Source: JACVRW01 sp035650215 (GTDB lineage Bacteria > Actinomycetota > Thermoleophilia > Solirubrobacterales > Thermoleophilaceae). From it: a stretch of DNA of 20,773 nt. Location: assembly GCA_035650215.1 (NCBI GenBank), contig DASRIC010000003.1, positions 1 through 20,773 of the forward strand, read 5' to 3'. The translations under genes and the position numbers were made by a program. Positions 1 through 8,389 of the stretch are shown one piece after another; within the stretch, counting starts at the first letter, position 1, and each line of letters begins with the position of its first letter. The notes beneath the pieces were generated by a model. It searched no databases, was not told the origin of the DNA, and saw only the letters and a program-made list of their open reading frames with translations.

Positions 1-2214
<2,214 letters not shown>

Positions 2215-2323
2215 AACAGCGTTCGCTACCCTTCGCCACCGCGTTGCGGGCCGTCAGTGCACTCGCCCGGCGCGATTGTCCGCTTACGCCAGCATCACCA
2301 ACAGGTTGCCAGGGATTCCTTCG

Positions 2324-3505
2324 ATGACACACGCCCCGATCAAGATCCTCCTCGCTCTCGCCGCCGCCGGCGTGACCGCACTCGCTCTCGCCGCCTGCGG
2401 CAACGACGTGCCCGCCGGCGCCGTGGCAAAGGTCGGGGACGAGACGATCACGCAGGAAGACTTCGACAAGTGGCTCAAGACCGCCGCCATGGGCCAGGCC
2501 CAGGGAGGCAAGGCGGTGGTCCCCGATCCACCCGAGTTCACCAAGTGCGTGGCGGCCAAGAAGAAGGCGCCCGTGCCTCAGGGTCAGGACAAGCCCTCGG
2601 ACTCTGAGCTCAAGAAGCAGTGCGAGACCGAGTACGACACCCTCAAGCGCGAGGTCATGCAGTTCCTGATCCAGGCGGCCTGGGTCCAGCAGGAGGCCGA
2701 GCAGCAGGACATCAACGTCTCCGACAAGCAGATTCAGAAGTCGTTCGAGGACCAGAAGAAGCAGGCCTTCCCCACCGACAAGGCCTACAAGGAGTTCCTC
2801 ACCAGCTCGGGCATGACCGAGGACGACATCCTCTTCCGCGTCAAGCTCGACCAGCTGCAGCAGAAGCTCACGCAGAAGGTCACCGAGGACGCCAAGAAGG
2901 TCTCGGACGAGGACGTCGAGGAGTACTACGACAAGAACAAGAAGCGCTTCGCGCAGCCCGAGACGCGCGACCTTCGAGTGGTGCTCACGAAGAACGAGGC
3001 CCAGGCCAAGAAGGCCAAGAAGGCCCTCGAGGACGGCGACTCGTTCAAGTCCGTCGTGAAGAAGTACTCCCAGGACGAGGCCTCGAAGGCGCAGGGCGGC
3101 AAGCTGCCGGCGGTCTCCGAGGGCCAGCAGGAGCCGGCCTTCAACAAGGCGATCTTCGGCGCCAGGAAGGGCGAGCTCGAGGGCCCGGTCAAGACGCAGT
3201 TCGGCTGGTACGTCTTCGAGGTCGAGAAGATCAAGCCGGCGTCGCAGCAGACGCTCGAGCAGTCCAAGGAGACGATCAAGAACCTGCTGCGCTCGGAGCG
3301 CCAGCAGAAGGCCCTGGACAACTTCATCAAGGACTTCCGCGACGAGTACAAGGACGAGACGAACTGCGCGGACGACTTCCGGGTGGCCGAGTGCAAGAAC
3401 GCCCCGAAGGAGAAGACGAACACGGCTCCGGCTCCCAACGGGCAGAACGGCCAGAACGGCCAGCCGCAGCAGCCCGCTCCCACTCCGGAGGAACCGCAGC
3501 CGTAG
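2324..3505 (+). CDS. Lipoprotein peptidyl-prolyl isomerase (SurA/PpiC-type foldase)
   Basis: Predicted 393-aa lipoprotein foldase acting outside the membrane on exported proteins. The ATG at 2324 is chosen because it gives a clean signal peptide ending in the lipobox LAAC (Cys25), and AGGGA lies 9-14 bases upstream; the frame is open further upstream but without a signal. After the Cys come a SurA-N-like helical region rich in Lys, Gln and Glu (about 30-205), a parvulin/PpiC rotamase domain (about 211-305, with the typical GGKL...AF...G...GPV..QFGWYVFEV pattern), a helical end and a low-complexity Asn-Gly-Gln/Pro tail. It stands between mfd and mazG and is separated from mazG by two bases, so it is probably cotranscribed with mazG-eno. 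A PrsA-like role is inferred; clients are unknown. Confidence 0.9.
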   Translation: MTHAPIKILLALAAAGVTALALAACGNDVPAGAVAKVGDETITQEDFDKWLKTAAMGQAQGGKAVVPDPPEFTKCVAAKKKAPVPQGQDKPSDSELKKQCETEYDTLKREVMQFLIQAAWVQQEAEQQDINVSDKQIQKSFEDQKKQAFPTDKAYKEFLTSSGMTEDDILFRVKLDQLQQKLTQKVTEDAKKVSDEDVEEYYDKNKKRFAQPETRDLRVVLTKNEAQAKKAKKALEDGDSFKSVVKKYSQDEASKAQGGKLPAVSEGQQEPAFNKAIFGARKGELEGPVKTQFGWYVFEVEKIKPASQQTLEQSKETIKNLLRSERQQKALDNFIKDFRDEYKDETNCADDFRVAECKNAPKEKTNTAPAPNGQNGQNGQPQQPAPTPEEPQP

Positions 3506-3507
3506 CG

Positions 3508-4131
3508 ATGACCGGCGACGAGCCTGGTCGCCACGATCCCGGGGCCGCGCTCGCGCGGCTCGACGAGATCACCCGCCTGCTGCGGCGTGAGTGTCCCTGG
3601 GATCGCGAGCAGGACGAGCGCTCGATCGTGCCGCACACGGTGGAGGAGGCGTACGAGCTGGCCGACGCCGCGCACGCCGGCGACGACGCCAAGCTCCTCG
3701 ACGAGCTCGGCGACGTGCTCTTCCAGGTCTACTTCCTCGCGCTGCTCATGGAGGAGCGCGGCCGGGGCTCGCTGGCCGAGGTGGCCGACCACTGCCGCGA
3801 GAAGCTGATCCGGCGTCATCCGCACGTGTTCGGGGATCGCTCCGCGGATACCGCCGGCCAGGTCGTGCGCAACTGGAACGAGATCAAGCGCCAGGACGAG
3901 CGCGGCGGGGAGATCTTCGGCGAGATCCCCGAGACCCTGCCGTCCACGACCTACGCCAAGAAGATCCTCAAGCGGGCGGCGAGCGCCGGGCACGAGCCCC
4001 AGCCAGACGGGGACGATCCGGGCGACCGTCTGCTGATGGCCGTCCGCGAGGCGGTCGGGGCCGGTGAGGACCCCGAGCTGGCGCTGCGCCGGGCGGCCGC
4101 ACGATTCCGAGACAGGGTCGAGGCGCGTTGA
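3508..4131 (+). CDS. mazG: MazG family nucleoside triphosphate pyrophosphohydrolase
   Basis: All-alpha NTP pyrophosphohydrolase that converts (d)NTPs to the monophosphates plus pyrophosphate; in other bacteria MazG cleans damaged nucleotides or influences the stringent response. The 207-aa product has the metal-binding pattern E47-A-Y-E50 and E66-L-G-D69, preceded by the family signature CPWDREQ (29-35). The second MazG repeat of the long E. coli-type enzyme is much reduced here to a C-terminal helical piece (about 168-207) without acidic metal motifs. The ATG is two bases after the preceding stop, and the TGA overlaps the TTG start of eno (ATTGA-like junction), implying translational coupling. 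Position upstream of eno matches other actinobacteria. Confidence 0.93.
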   Translation: MTGDEPGRHDPGAALARLDEITRLLRRECPWDREQDERSIVPHTVEEAYELADAAHAGDDAKLLDELGDVLFQVYFLALLMEERGRGSLAEVADHCREKLIRRHPHVFGDRSADTAGQVVRNWNEIKRQDERGGEIFGEIPETLPSTTYAKKILKRAASAGHEPQPDGDDPGDRLLMAVREAVGAGEDPELALRRAAARFRDRVEAR

Positions 4132-5402
4132 GCGAGATCGAGCAGGTGCACGCCCGGCAGATCCTCGACAGCCGCGGCAACCCCACGGTCGAGGTCGACG
4201 TGCTGCTCCACTCCGGCGCCGCCGGGCGCGCGGCCGTGCCCTCCGGTGCCTCCACGGGCGAGTTCGAGGCGGTGGAGCTGCGCGACGAGGGCCACGCCTT
4301 CGGCGGCAAGGGGGTGTCGCGGGCGATCGCGAACGTGAACGGCGAGCTGGCATCCGCGGTCCGGGGGATCGATCCGGCGGACCAGGAGGCGCTCGACGCG
4401 GCCATGATCGACCTCGACGGGACCCCGAACAAGGGCCGGCTCGGCGCCAACGCCATCCTGGGCGTGTCGCTCGCGGGCGCCAAGGCTGCCGCCGCCGAGG
4501 CCGGCCTCCCGCTCTGGCGCTACCTCGGGGGCGACGCCGCGCACGTGCTGCCCGTGCCGATGATGAACGTCCTGAACGGAGGCGCCCACGCCGACAACAA
4601 GGTCGACTTCCAGGAGTTCATGGTCGTGCCTGTGGGCGCGCCCACGTTCGCCGAGGCGCTGCGAGCCGGCGCCGAGGTCTTCCACGGGCTCAAGCGGACG
4701 CTGCACGACCGCGGGCTCGCCACCGCCGTCGGCGACGAGGGCGGGTTCGCCCCCGACCTCGCGTCGAACGAGGCGGCGCTCGAGGCTCTCGTCGAGGGCA
4801 TCGAGGCCGCCGGCTACCGCCCCCTGGACGACGTGGCGATCGCGCTGGATCCCGCCACCAGCGAGATCTACCAGAACGGCGCCTACGAGCTCGAGCACGA
4901 GGGACGGAGCCTCGACGCGGCCGAGATGGCGGCCTACTGGGAGGAGATGGCGGGCCGCTACCCGATCCTCTCGATCGAGGATGGCATGGACGAGGAGGAC
5001 TGGGAGGGCTGGAAGGCGCTGACCGACCGGATCGGCGACCGGGTCCAGCTCGTTGGCGACGACCTGTTCGTGACCAACAGCGAGCGCCTGCGGCGCGGGA
5101 TCGACAGCGGCGTGGCCAACTCGATCCTCGTGAAGGTCAACCAGATCGGCACGCTCACTGAGACGCTCGACGCCATCCGGACGGCGGGCGAGGCGGGCTA
5201 CACCGCGGTGATGTCGCACCGCTCCGGCGAGACCGAGGACGTGACCATCGCCGACCTCGCCGTGGCCACGGGCTGCGGCCAGATCAAGACCGGCGCCCCC
5301 TCGCGCTCGGACCGGGTGGCGAAGTACAACCAGCTGCTGCGCATCGAGGAGGCGCTCGGGGCCGACGCCTCCTACCCCGGGCGCAGCGTCTTTCGCACGT
5401 AG
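4128..5402 (+). CDS. eno: Enolase (phosphopyruvate hydratase)
   Basis: Glycolytic enzyme interconverting 2-phosphoglycerate and phosphoenolpyruvate; in many bacteria also an RNA degradosome partner. The 424-aa length is normal. Start is a TTG sharing four bases with the mazG stop; GAGG sits about 4 bases upstream, and the protein begins directly with the conserved VHARQILDSRGNPTVEVDV stretch, so no other start fits. Key residues: SGASTG loop near 40, catalytic Glu in GDEGGFAP (E204), metal ligands in IALDPATSE, SIEDGM (from 282) and GDDLFVT, catalytic Lys336 in VKVNQIGT, and SHRSGETED (363 onward). Nothing is missing. Cotranscription with mazG is likely from the overlap. Confidence 0.98.
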   Translation: MSEIEQVHARQILDSRGNPTVEVDVLLHSGAAGRAAVPSGASTGEFEAVELRDEGHAFGGKGVSRAIANVNGELASAVRGIDPADQEALDAAMIDLDGTPNKGRLGANAILGVSLAGAKAAAAEAGLPLWRYLGGDAAHVLPVPMMNVLNGGAHADNKVDFQEFMVVPVGAPTFAEALRAGAEVFHGLKRTLHDRGLATAVGDEGGFAPDLASNEAALEALVEGIEAAGYRPLDDVAIALDPATSEIYQNGAYELEHEGRSLDAAEMAAYWEEMAGRYPILSIEDGMDEEDWEGWKALTDRIGDRVQLVGDDLFVTNSERLRRGIDSGVANSILVKVNQIGTLTETLDAIRTAGEAGYTAVMSHRSGETEDVTIADLAVATGCGQIKTGAPSRSDRVAKYNQLLRIEEALGADASYPGRSVFRT

Positions 5403-5429
5403 TTCCCCCGAGCAGGGTCCCGCCCCCCG

Positions 5430-5759
5430 GTGGCGAACGCTGTCCGAATGGCACGCGCCGCCCTGCCGAGCCGCCGCCGCCGTTCGGGCATCCGCTGGGA
5501 TCGCCTGGGCCGCTTCGCCCTGCTTGCGATGCTCGTGTTCATCGTGCTGCTCTACATCTCCCCCGCCAAGCACTGGATCCAGCAGTCGGGCACGGCGGGC
5601 CACCAGGAGCAGGAGCTGAGCGACCTCGGTTCGGAGAACCGCCAGCTCAAGGCCCGCCTACGCTCCCTTCGCGATCCAGGCGCGCTCGAGCGCGAGGCGC
5701 GCGAGCTGGGAATGGTGCGCGAGGGCGAGCGCGCCTACGTGATCGAGAACCTGCGCTGA
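5430..5759 (+). CDS. FtsB/DivIC family septum formation initiator
   Basis: Single-pass membrane protein of the divisome, predicted to pair with FtsL/FtsQ through its coiled coil. The 109 aa show a basic cytoplasmic N-terminus (about 1-27, Arg-rich), one transmembrane helix (28-44), a heptad-bearing coiled coil (about 56-82) and the C-terminal motif around EREARELGMVREGERAYVI that is typical of actinobacterial FtsB/DivIC. The GTG at 5430 has a weak AGGG about 13 bases upstream; an in-frame ATG at 5448 would remove six residues and is an equally possible start. It follows eno by 27 bp, as in mycobacteria. It converges on the gene at 5784-6110. Confidence 0.9.
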   Translation: MANAVRMARAALPSRRRRSGIRWDRLGRFALLAMLVFIVLLYISPAKHWIQQSGTAGHQEQELSDLGSENRQLKARLRSLRDPGALEREARELGMVREGERAYVIENLR

Positions 5760-5783
5760 AGGGAGTTGCCCGGCGCGCCGGCT

Positions 5784-6110
5784 CTACGGCCGCTCGTGGC
5801 GCTCGCGCGGCCGCCCGCCGGCGAAGTTCGACGCCTCGCGGGCGTAGCGCGCGAAGGCGGCGTCGGCCACCACGACCGCGTCCGATCCGGCGGCGTGGCG
5901 CGCGGCGAGGTCGGTCGCCCAGTCCGTGCCGGCGCCGTAGAGGTCCGCCAGCTCGTCGAGCACGAACCTGGAGCCGAGCCGGCGCCGAAGCTCCTCGACG
6001 ATCACCTCGACGGCGCGCTCGAGGTCAGCGCGCGCCGGCTCGTCGGTGCCGGCGATGCGGCGCTCGCCCTCGCGCCACTGGAACAGCGCGTTGTCCACGG
6101 CATAGGCCAC
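5784..6110 (-). CDS. Uncharacterised small soluble protein
   Basis: 108-aa product I do not recognise. Predicted mainly helical, with charged segments (GERRIAGTDEPARADLERAVEV and RRRLGSRFVLDELADLYG) and a weakly hydrophobic stretch AAGSDAVVVADAAFARYA; no signal peptide or transmembrane helix. Codon third positions are as G/C-rich as in neighbours, which supports it as real. The GTG start lies 17 bases after the stop of the upstream gene at 6128-6739 on the same strand, so the two may form one unit. A TATACC/TACCTT sequence 8-10 bases upstream of the GTG could also drive it on its own. No Shine-Dalgarno is visible. It may be a lineage-specific gene; function unknown. Confidence 0.72.
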   Translation of the reverse strand: MAYAVDNALFQWREGERRIAGTDEPARADLERAVEVIVEELRRRLGSRFVLDELADLYGAGTDWATDLAARHAAGSDAVVVADAAFARYAREASNFAGGRPRERHERP

Positions 6111-6127
6111 CGGCGTCGAAGGTATAG

Positions 6128-6739
6128 CTAGTCGTCGTCGGAATCGCCGTCGTCGGAGTCCGACTGCTCGCCGGCCCGCGTTATCACGATCCGGTCGGGC
6201 TCCACCGAAACGCTCACGGGGCGGTGGCCGGCCCAGTGCTCGGCGTAGACCCCGTTGTCCTGGATCGCGGGGTCGAGCCAGAGGCCGAAGCCCTCGTCGC
6301 CGTGGTCGAAGGTGCCCTCGAGCGCCTTCGGCTTGCGGCGCCGCCCGCGGCCGCCGCGGCGCCCGCGCCGGCGCCCGCGCGCGGGCTTGTCCTCACCCTC
6401 GTCGCCGTCGGCGTCCTCGGCGTCGTCGCCGTCTTCGTCCCCCTCGTCCCCGGCCTCCTCGTCCGCGTCCTCGGCGGCCTCTGCCTCGGCCTCGAGCTCG
6501 GCGGCCACGAGCGCGTCGTCCTCGGCGCGCAGATCCGGCTCGTCGAGCTCGGCTCCCGGGACGAAGGCCTCGGTGTCGCCGTCGCCGGCGTCCGCCGGAG
6601 CCAGGTCGTGGTCGCGCTTGAAGGAGCGGATGTCGCCGACGGAGACCTCGAGCTGATGGGCGATCCAGGCGTCGGTGCGACCTTGGCGAACCCAGGTGCG
6701 GATCTGGTTCAGCTGCGGCTTGAGGGATCGACGTGCCAA
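6128..6739 (-). CDS. Helix-turn-helix-like protein with acidic and Arg-rich tracts
   Basis: 203-aa protein of unknown function. Residues about 8-45 (QIRTWVRQGRTDAWIAHQL then VSVGDIRSFKRDH) look like a small helix-turn-helix: a resolvase-type pattern in which a short turn precedes a putative recognition helix. A long Asp/Glu/Ala tract follows (about 50-118), then an Arg/Gly-rich basic block (about 119-140), then a compact domain of about 60 residues (ALEGTFDHGDEGFGLWLDP...VSVSVEPDRIVITR) and an Asp/Ser-rich end. The architecture suggests binding to nucleic acid or ribonucleoprotein, but that is inference. The only fitting start is a TTG at 6739. An extended -10 (TG-C-TAGTCT, 6758-6750 on this strand) lies just upstream, divergent from csrA. 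Confidence 0.75.
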   Translation of the reverse strand: MARRSLKPQLNQIRTWVRQGRTDAWIAHQLEVSVGDIRSFKRDHDLAPADAGDGDTEAFVPGAELDEPDLRAEDDALVAAELEAEAEAAEDADEEAGDEGDEDGDDAEDADGDEGEDKPARGRRRGRRGGRGRRRKPKALEGTFDHGDEGFGLWLDPAIQDNGVYAEHWAGHRPVSVSVEPDRIVITRAGEQSDSDDGDSDDD

Positions 6740-6749
6740 ACGGCGCCGG

Positions 6750-6758
6750 AGACTAGCA
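6750..6758 (-). promoter_or_regulatory. Extended -10 promoter for the 6128-6739 gene
   Basis: Read on the minus strand, TG-N-TAGTCT ends 10 bases before the TTG start. The TGN extension plus the TANNNT core form an extended -10 that can work without a good -35, and none is seen. The predicted transcript would have a leader of only a few bases. Confidence 0.4.
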
Positions 6759-6784
6759 ATCCGGATGCCCCCGACGGTTGGGGA

Positions 6785-6813
6785 TTGTGCTCCCGAGCGA
6801 ACCTTGCTTTATT
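6785..6813 (+). promoter_or_regulatory. Candidate csrA promoter
   Basis: TTGTGC (6785-6790), 17-bp spacer and TTTATT (6808-6813) lie in an A+T-rich patch that stands out in this G+C-rich window. The -10 matches the consensus at 4 of 6 positions and the -35 at 3 of 6. A start near 6820 would give a leader of about 30 bases carrying the csrA ribosome site. It is divergent from the 6750-6758 promoter. Confidence 0.4.
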
Positions 6814-6833
6814 GAACGTGCTATCCGTCCGGC

Positions 6834-6841
6834 AGGGGAGG
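6834..6841 (+). promoter_or_regulatory. Strong Shine-Dalgarno deciding the csrA start
   Basis: AGGGGAGG lies eight bases before the GTG at 6850. It is the best ribosome site in the window and fixes the csrA start at that GTG. The GGA triplet inside it is also the core of CsrA-bound sites, so self-repression is possible (inference). Confidence 0.75.
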
Positions 6842-6849
6842 CCGCTGAC

Positions 6850-7035
6850 GTGCTCGTGCTCACGCGCAAGTCCAATCAGAGCATCATGATCGGGGACGAG
6901 ATCGAGATCTCCGTCCTCGCGATCATGGGCGAAAAGGTTCGAATCGGAATCGATGCACCGCGCGCGGTGCCGGTGTTCCGGCGCGAGGTCTACGTCGAGA
7001 TCGAGGAGGATCGCGAAACCGAGAACTGCGCGTAG
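6850..7035 (+). CDS. csrA: Carbon storage regulator CsrA
   Basis: 61-aa dimeric RNA-binding post-transcriptional repressor that binds GGA-containing hairpins over ribosome sites. The sequence begins (M/V)LVLTRKSNQSI, contains GDEIEISVLAI and KVRIGIDAP, and ends with FRREVYVEIEED. The two RNA-contact arginines of the family, R6 and R44, are present; the usual His before R44 is Phe here. The GTG start is set by a strong AGGGGAGG eight bases upstream. Unlike the common bacterial arrangement, no fliW or flagellar gene is adjacent: the flanks are uncharacterised genes on the opposite strand. It converges with the small membrane protein gene, with seven bases between the stops. Confidence 0.95.
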   Translation: MLVLTRKSNQSIMIGDEIEISVLAIMGEKVRIGIDAPRAVPVFRREVYVEIEEDRETENCA

Positions 7036-7042
7036 CCGCGCG

Positions 7043-7282
7043 TCAGCCCGCGATCGCGGCGAGGGTCTGGAACATCACGATCGTCACGACCACGGCCGTC
7101 GCGACGATGGTGAGGGCGAGCAGCGCGAAACGGAACTTGCCGGCCTTGCGGGTGCGATGAACACGGCGGACGCGCGAGCGTTGCGCGGACTGCTTGCGGA
7201 GCCGCTCCCGGCGCTCGATCGACTCGGCCGCTTCCTCGCGGAAGGCCTCCTCGAACTGCGCGAGCGACTGCCGCATCCGCAT
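7043..7282 (-). CDS. Small single-pass membrane protein
   Basis: 79-aa protein of unknown function. An amphipathic, charged N-terminal half (SLAQFEEAFREEAAESIERRERLRKQ, then a run of Arg/Lys up to about residue 49) is followed by one transmembrane helix (about 50-75, ALLALTIVATAVVVTIVM). The basic residues next to the helix predict a cytoplasmic N-terminus. The frame is open well upstream, but that part is Pro/Arg/Gly-rich and overlaps the DUF2090 gene, so the ATG at 7282 (or 7276) is preferred; no clear ribosome site is seen. It follows the DUF2090 gene by 59 bp on the same strand. Similar tail-anchored-like small proteins are common in actinobacteria and usually undefined. Confidence 0.65.
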   Translation of the reverse strand: MRMRQSLAQFEEAFREEAAESIERRERLRKQSAQRSRVRRVHRTRKAGKFRFALLALTIVATAVVVTIVMFQTLAAIAG

Positions 7283-7341
7283 GGTTTGCGGAAGGCTACC
7301 AGCGCCACTGGGGTCCCACGCGCGCCTACGAGCTTTCAAGC

Positions 7342-8274
7342 TCACGCCCGCGCCGGCTCCCGCGCGGCCTCGTCGTAGACCTTCACGAAGCGCAGGTAGT
7401 TGTCCGCCACCTGGCGGATCGCGGCCTCGCGGTCGAGGCTCCCGTCGAGGAATCCCTTGAGCGCGTCCCACCAAATCGTGCGCCCGATGGCGAAGCCCGC
7501 GTAGCCGTCCACGGGCGCGCCCTGGCGCAGCCAGTGGTCGACCTTGGCATCGTCGGCGCCGCGCCCGAGCACGACGCAGGTCACGCCGTCGCGCCCGTCG
7601 CGCCGGGCGGTCTCGGCGATGCGCTCGCAGTCCGCCTGGGAGTCGATGCCCTCGATCTTCCAGATGTCCACCTCGACGCCGGCGTCCTGGAACTCGACGA
7701 TCGTGCGGCGCATGAGCTCGGGACGCAGTTCGGCGTCATAGCGATCGGAGTCGCCGCCCACCTGCTCGAGCTGCGCCTCCTCGGCCGGTACGAGCAGCTC
7801 GAAGAGGAACTTGCGGTCGTTCTCGTGGAGCCAGTCGGCCAGCCGCTTGAGCCGCTCGGTCTGGCGCTGGTTCACCTCGGCGTCGCCGTCCGGGTTGTAG
7901 CGCACGAGCACCTTCGAGAAGTCCGGGTCGAACCGCTCGATGTGCGCGCCGAAGTCGTCGCCGTACTCGAAGTCGAACTCGTTCTGGCCCGACTTCTCGA
8001 CCGGCATCGACAGGATCAGCCCGCGGCTCTTGGCCTCGCCCGGGATGTCGGTCGGAGCCCCGAACTGCTCGTCCACGAGCACGCCGGTCACGCTGGCCTC
8101 GGCGCCCTCCTCGACCGCCTTCAGCATGCCCTCGAAGATGAGCCGCTTGGCGTCCGCGATCGTCTGCGACTCCTCGTCCGTCGGATCTCCCTCGATCCCG
8201 AACATCTTCTTCTGGAAGGACCCGCGGTGGTCGAACGCGAGGATGTAGAGCTTGCCGTCGTATCCGAGTGCCAT
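7342..8274 (-). CDS. DUF2090 / IolC C-terminal-like TIM-barrel aldolase family protein
   Basis: 310-aa protein matching DUF2090, the domain fused to 5-dehydro-2-deoxygluconokinase (IolC) in some bacteria and thought to act as the 2-deoxy-5-keto-gluconate-6-phosphate aldolase of myo-inositol breakdown. Recognisable parts are KLYILAFDHRGSFQKKMFG (8-26), GVLVDEQFG (about 65-73), KFLFELLVPA (about 155), DIWKIEG (about 205) and the C-terminal GFAIGRTIWW block. The kinase part is absent and no inositol gene is adjacent, so the substrate is unknown. An AGGAGA ribosome site ends four bases before the ATG, and a TATAAC -10 lies further upstream. The next gene, divergent, is a GCS2-type ligase. Confidence 0.85.
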   Translation of the reverse strand: MALGYDGKLYILAFDHRGSFQKKMFGIEGDPTDEESQTIADAKRLIFEGMLKAVEEGAEASVTGVLVDEQFGAPTDIPGEAKSRGLILSMPVEKSGQNEFDFEYGDDFGAHIERFDPDFSKVLVRYNPDGDAEVNQRQTERLKRLADWLHENDRKFLFELLVPAEEAQLEQVGGDSDRYDAELRPELMRRTIVEFQDAGVEVDIWKIEGIDSQADCERIAETARRDGRDGVTCVVLGRGADDAKVDHWLRQGAPVDGYAGFAIGRTIWWDALKGFLDGSLDREAAIRQVADNYLRFVKVYDEAAREPARA

Positions 8275-8278
8275 CGAG

Positions 8279-8320
8279 TCTCCTAGGTGGTGCCGAAGGG
8301 GAAGTTGACAGCTTGTTATA
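8279..8320 (-). promoter_or_regulatory. -10 element and ribosome site of the DUF2090 gene
   Basis: On the minus strand a TATAAC hexamer (8320-8315) inside a G+C-rich context gives a plausible -10. No -35 is recognisable. A leader of about 34 bases would carry AGGAGA (8284-8279) just before the ATG at 8274. Confidence 0.45.
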
Positions 8321-8377
8321 CCCGCGTTGCGGCGCCGAATGCCACGTCCAGCGCGTTTCCTTGCCTCGCCGTCTGGT

Positions 8378-8383
8378 TACGAT
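8378..8383 (+). promoter_or_regulatory. -10 box of a probably leaderless transcript (GCS2-type ligase)
   Basis: TACGAT ends six bases before the GTG at 8390, where transcription should begin. No Shine-Dalgarno is present. The TANNNT box at this distance from a GTG is the usual layout of actinobacterial leaderless genes. Confidence 0.5.
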
Positions 8384-8389
8384 TGCCCC

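Noticed and set aside
3951..5603. 550-codon minus-strand open frame opposite eno
   Set aside because: Absence of stops follows from the high G+C content; enolase on the plus strand is unmistakable.
5770..5781. CCGGCGCGCCGG palindrome as terminator between convergent genes
   Set aside because: A gapless 12-base palindrome gives only a four-bp stem with a forced loop; such sequences are expected by chance at this G+C content.
8305..8310. Perfect TTGACA as a promoter for the carboxylate-amine ligase
   Set aside because: No -10 is found 16-19 bp downstream on the plus strand; the TACGAT near the start is 67 bp away.
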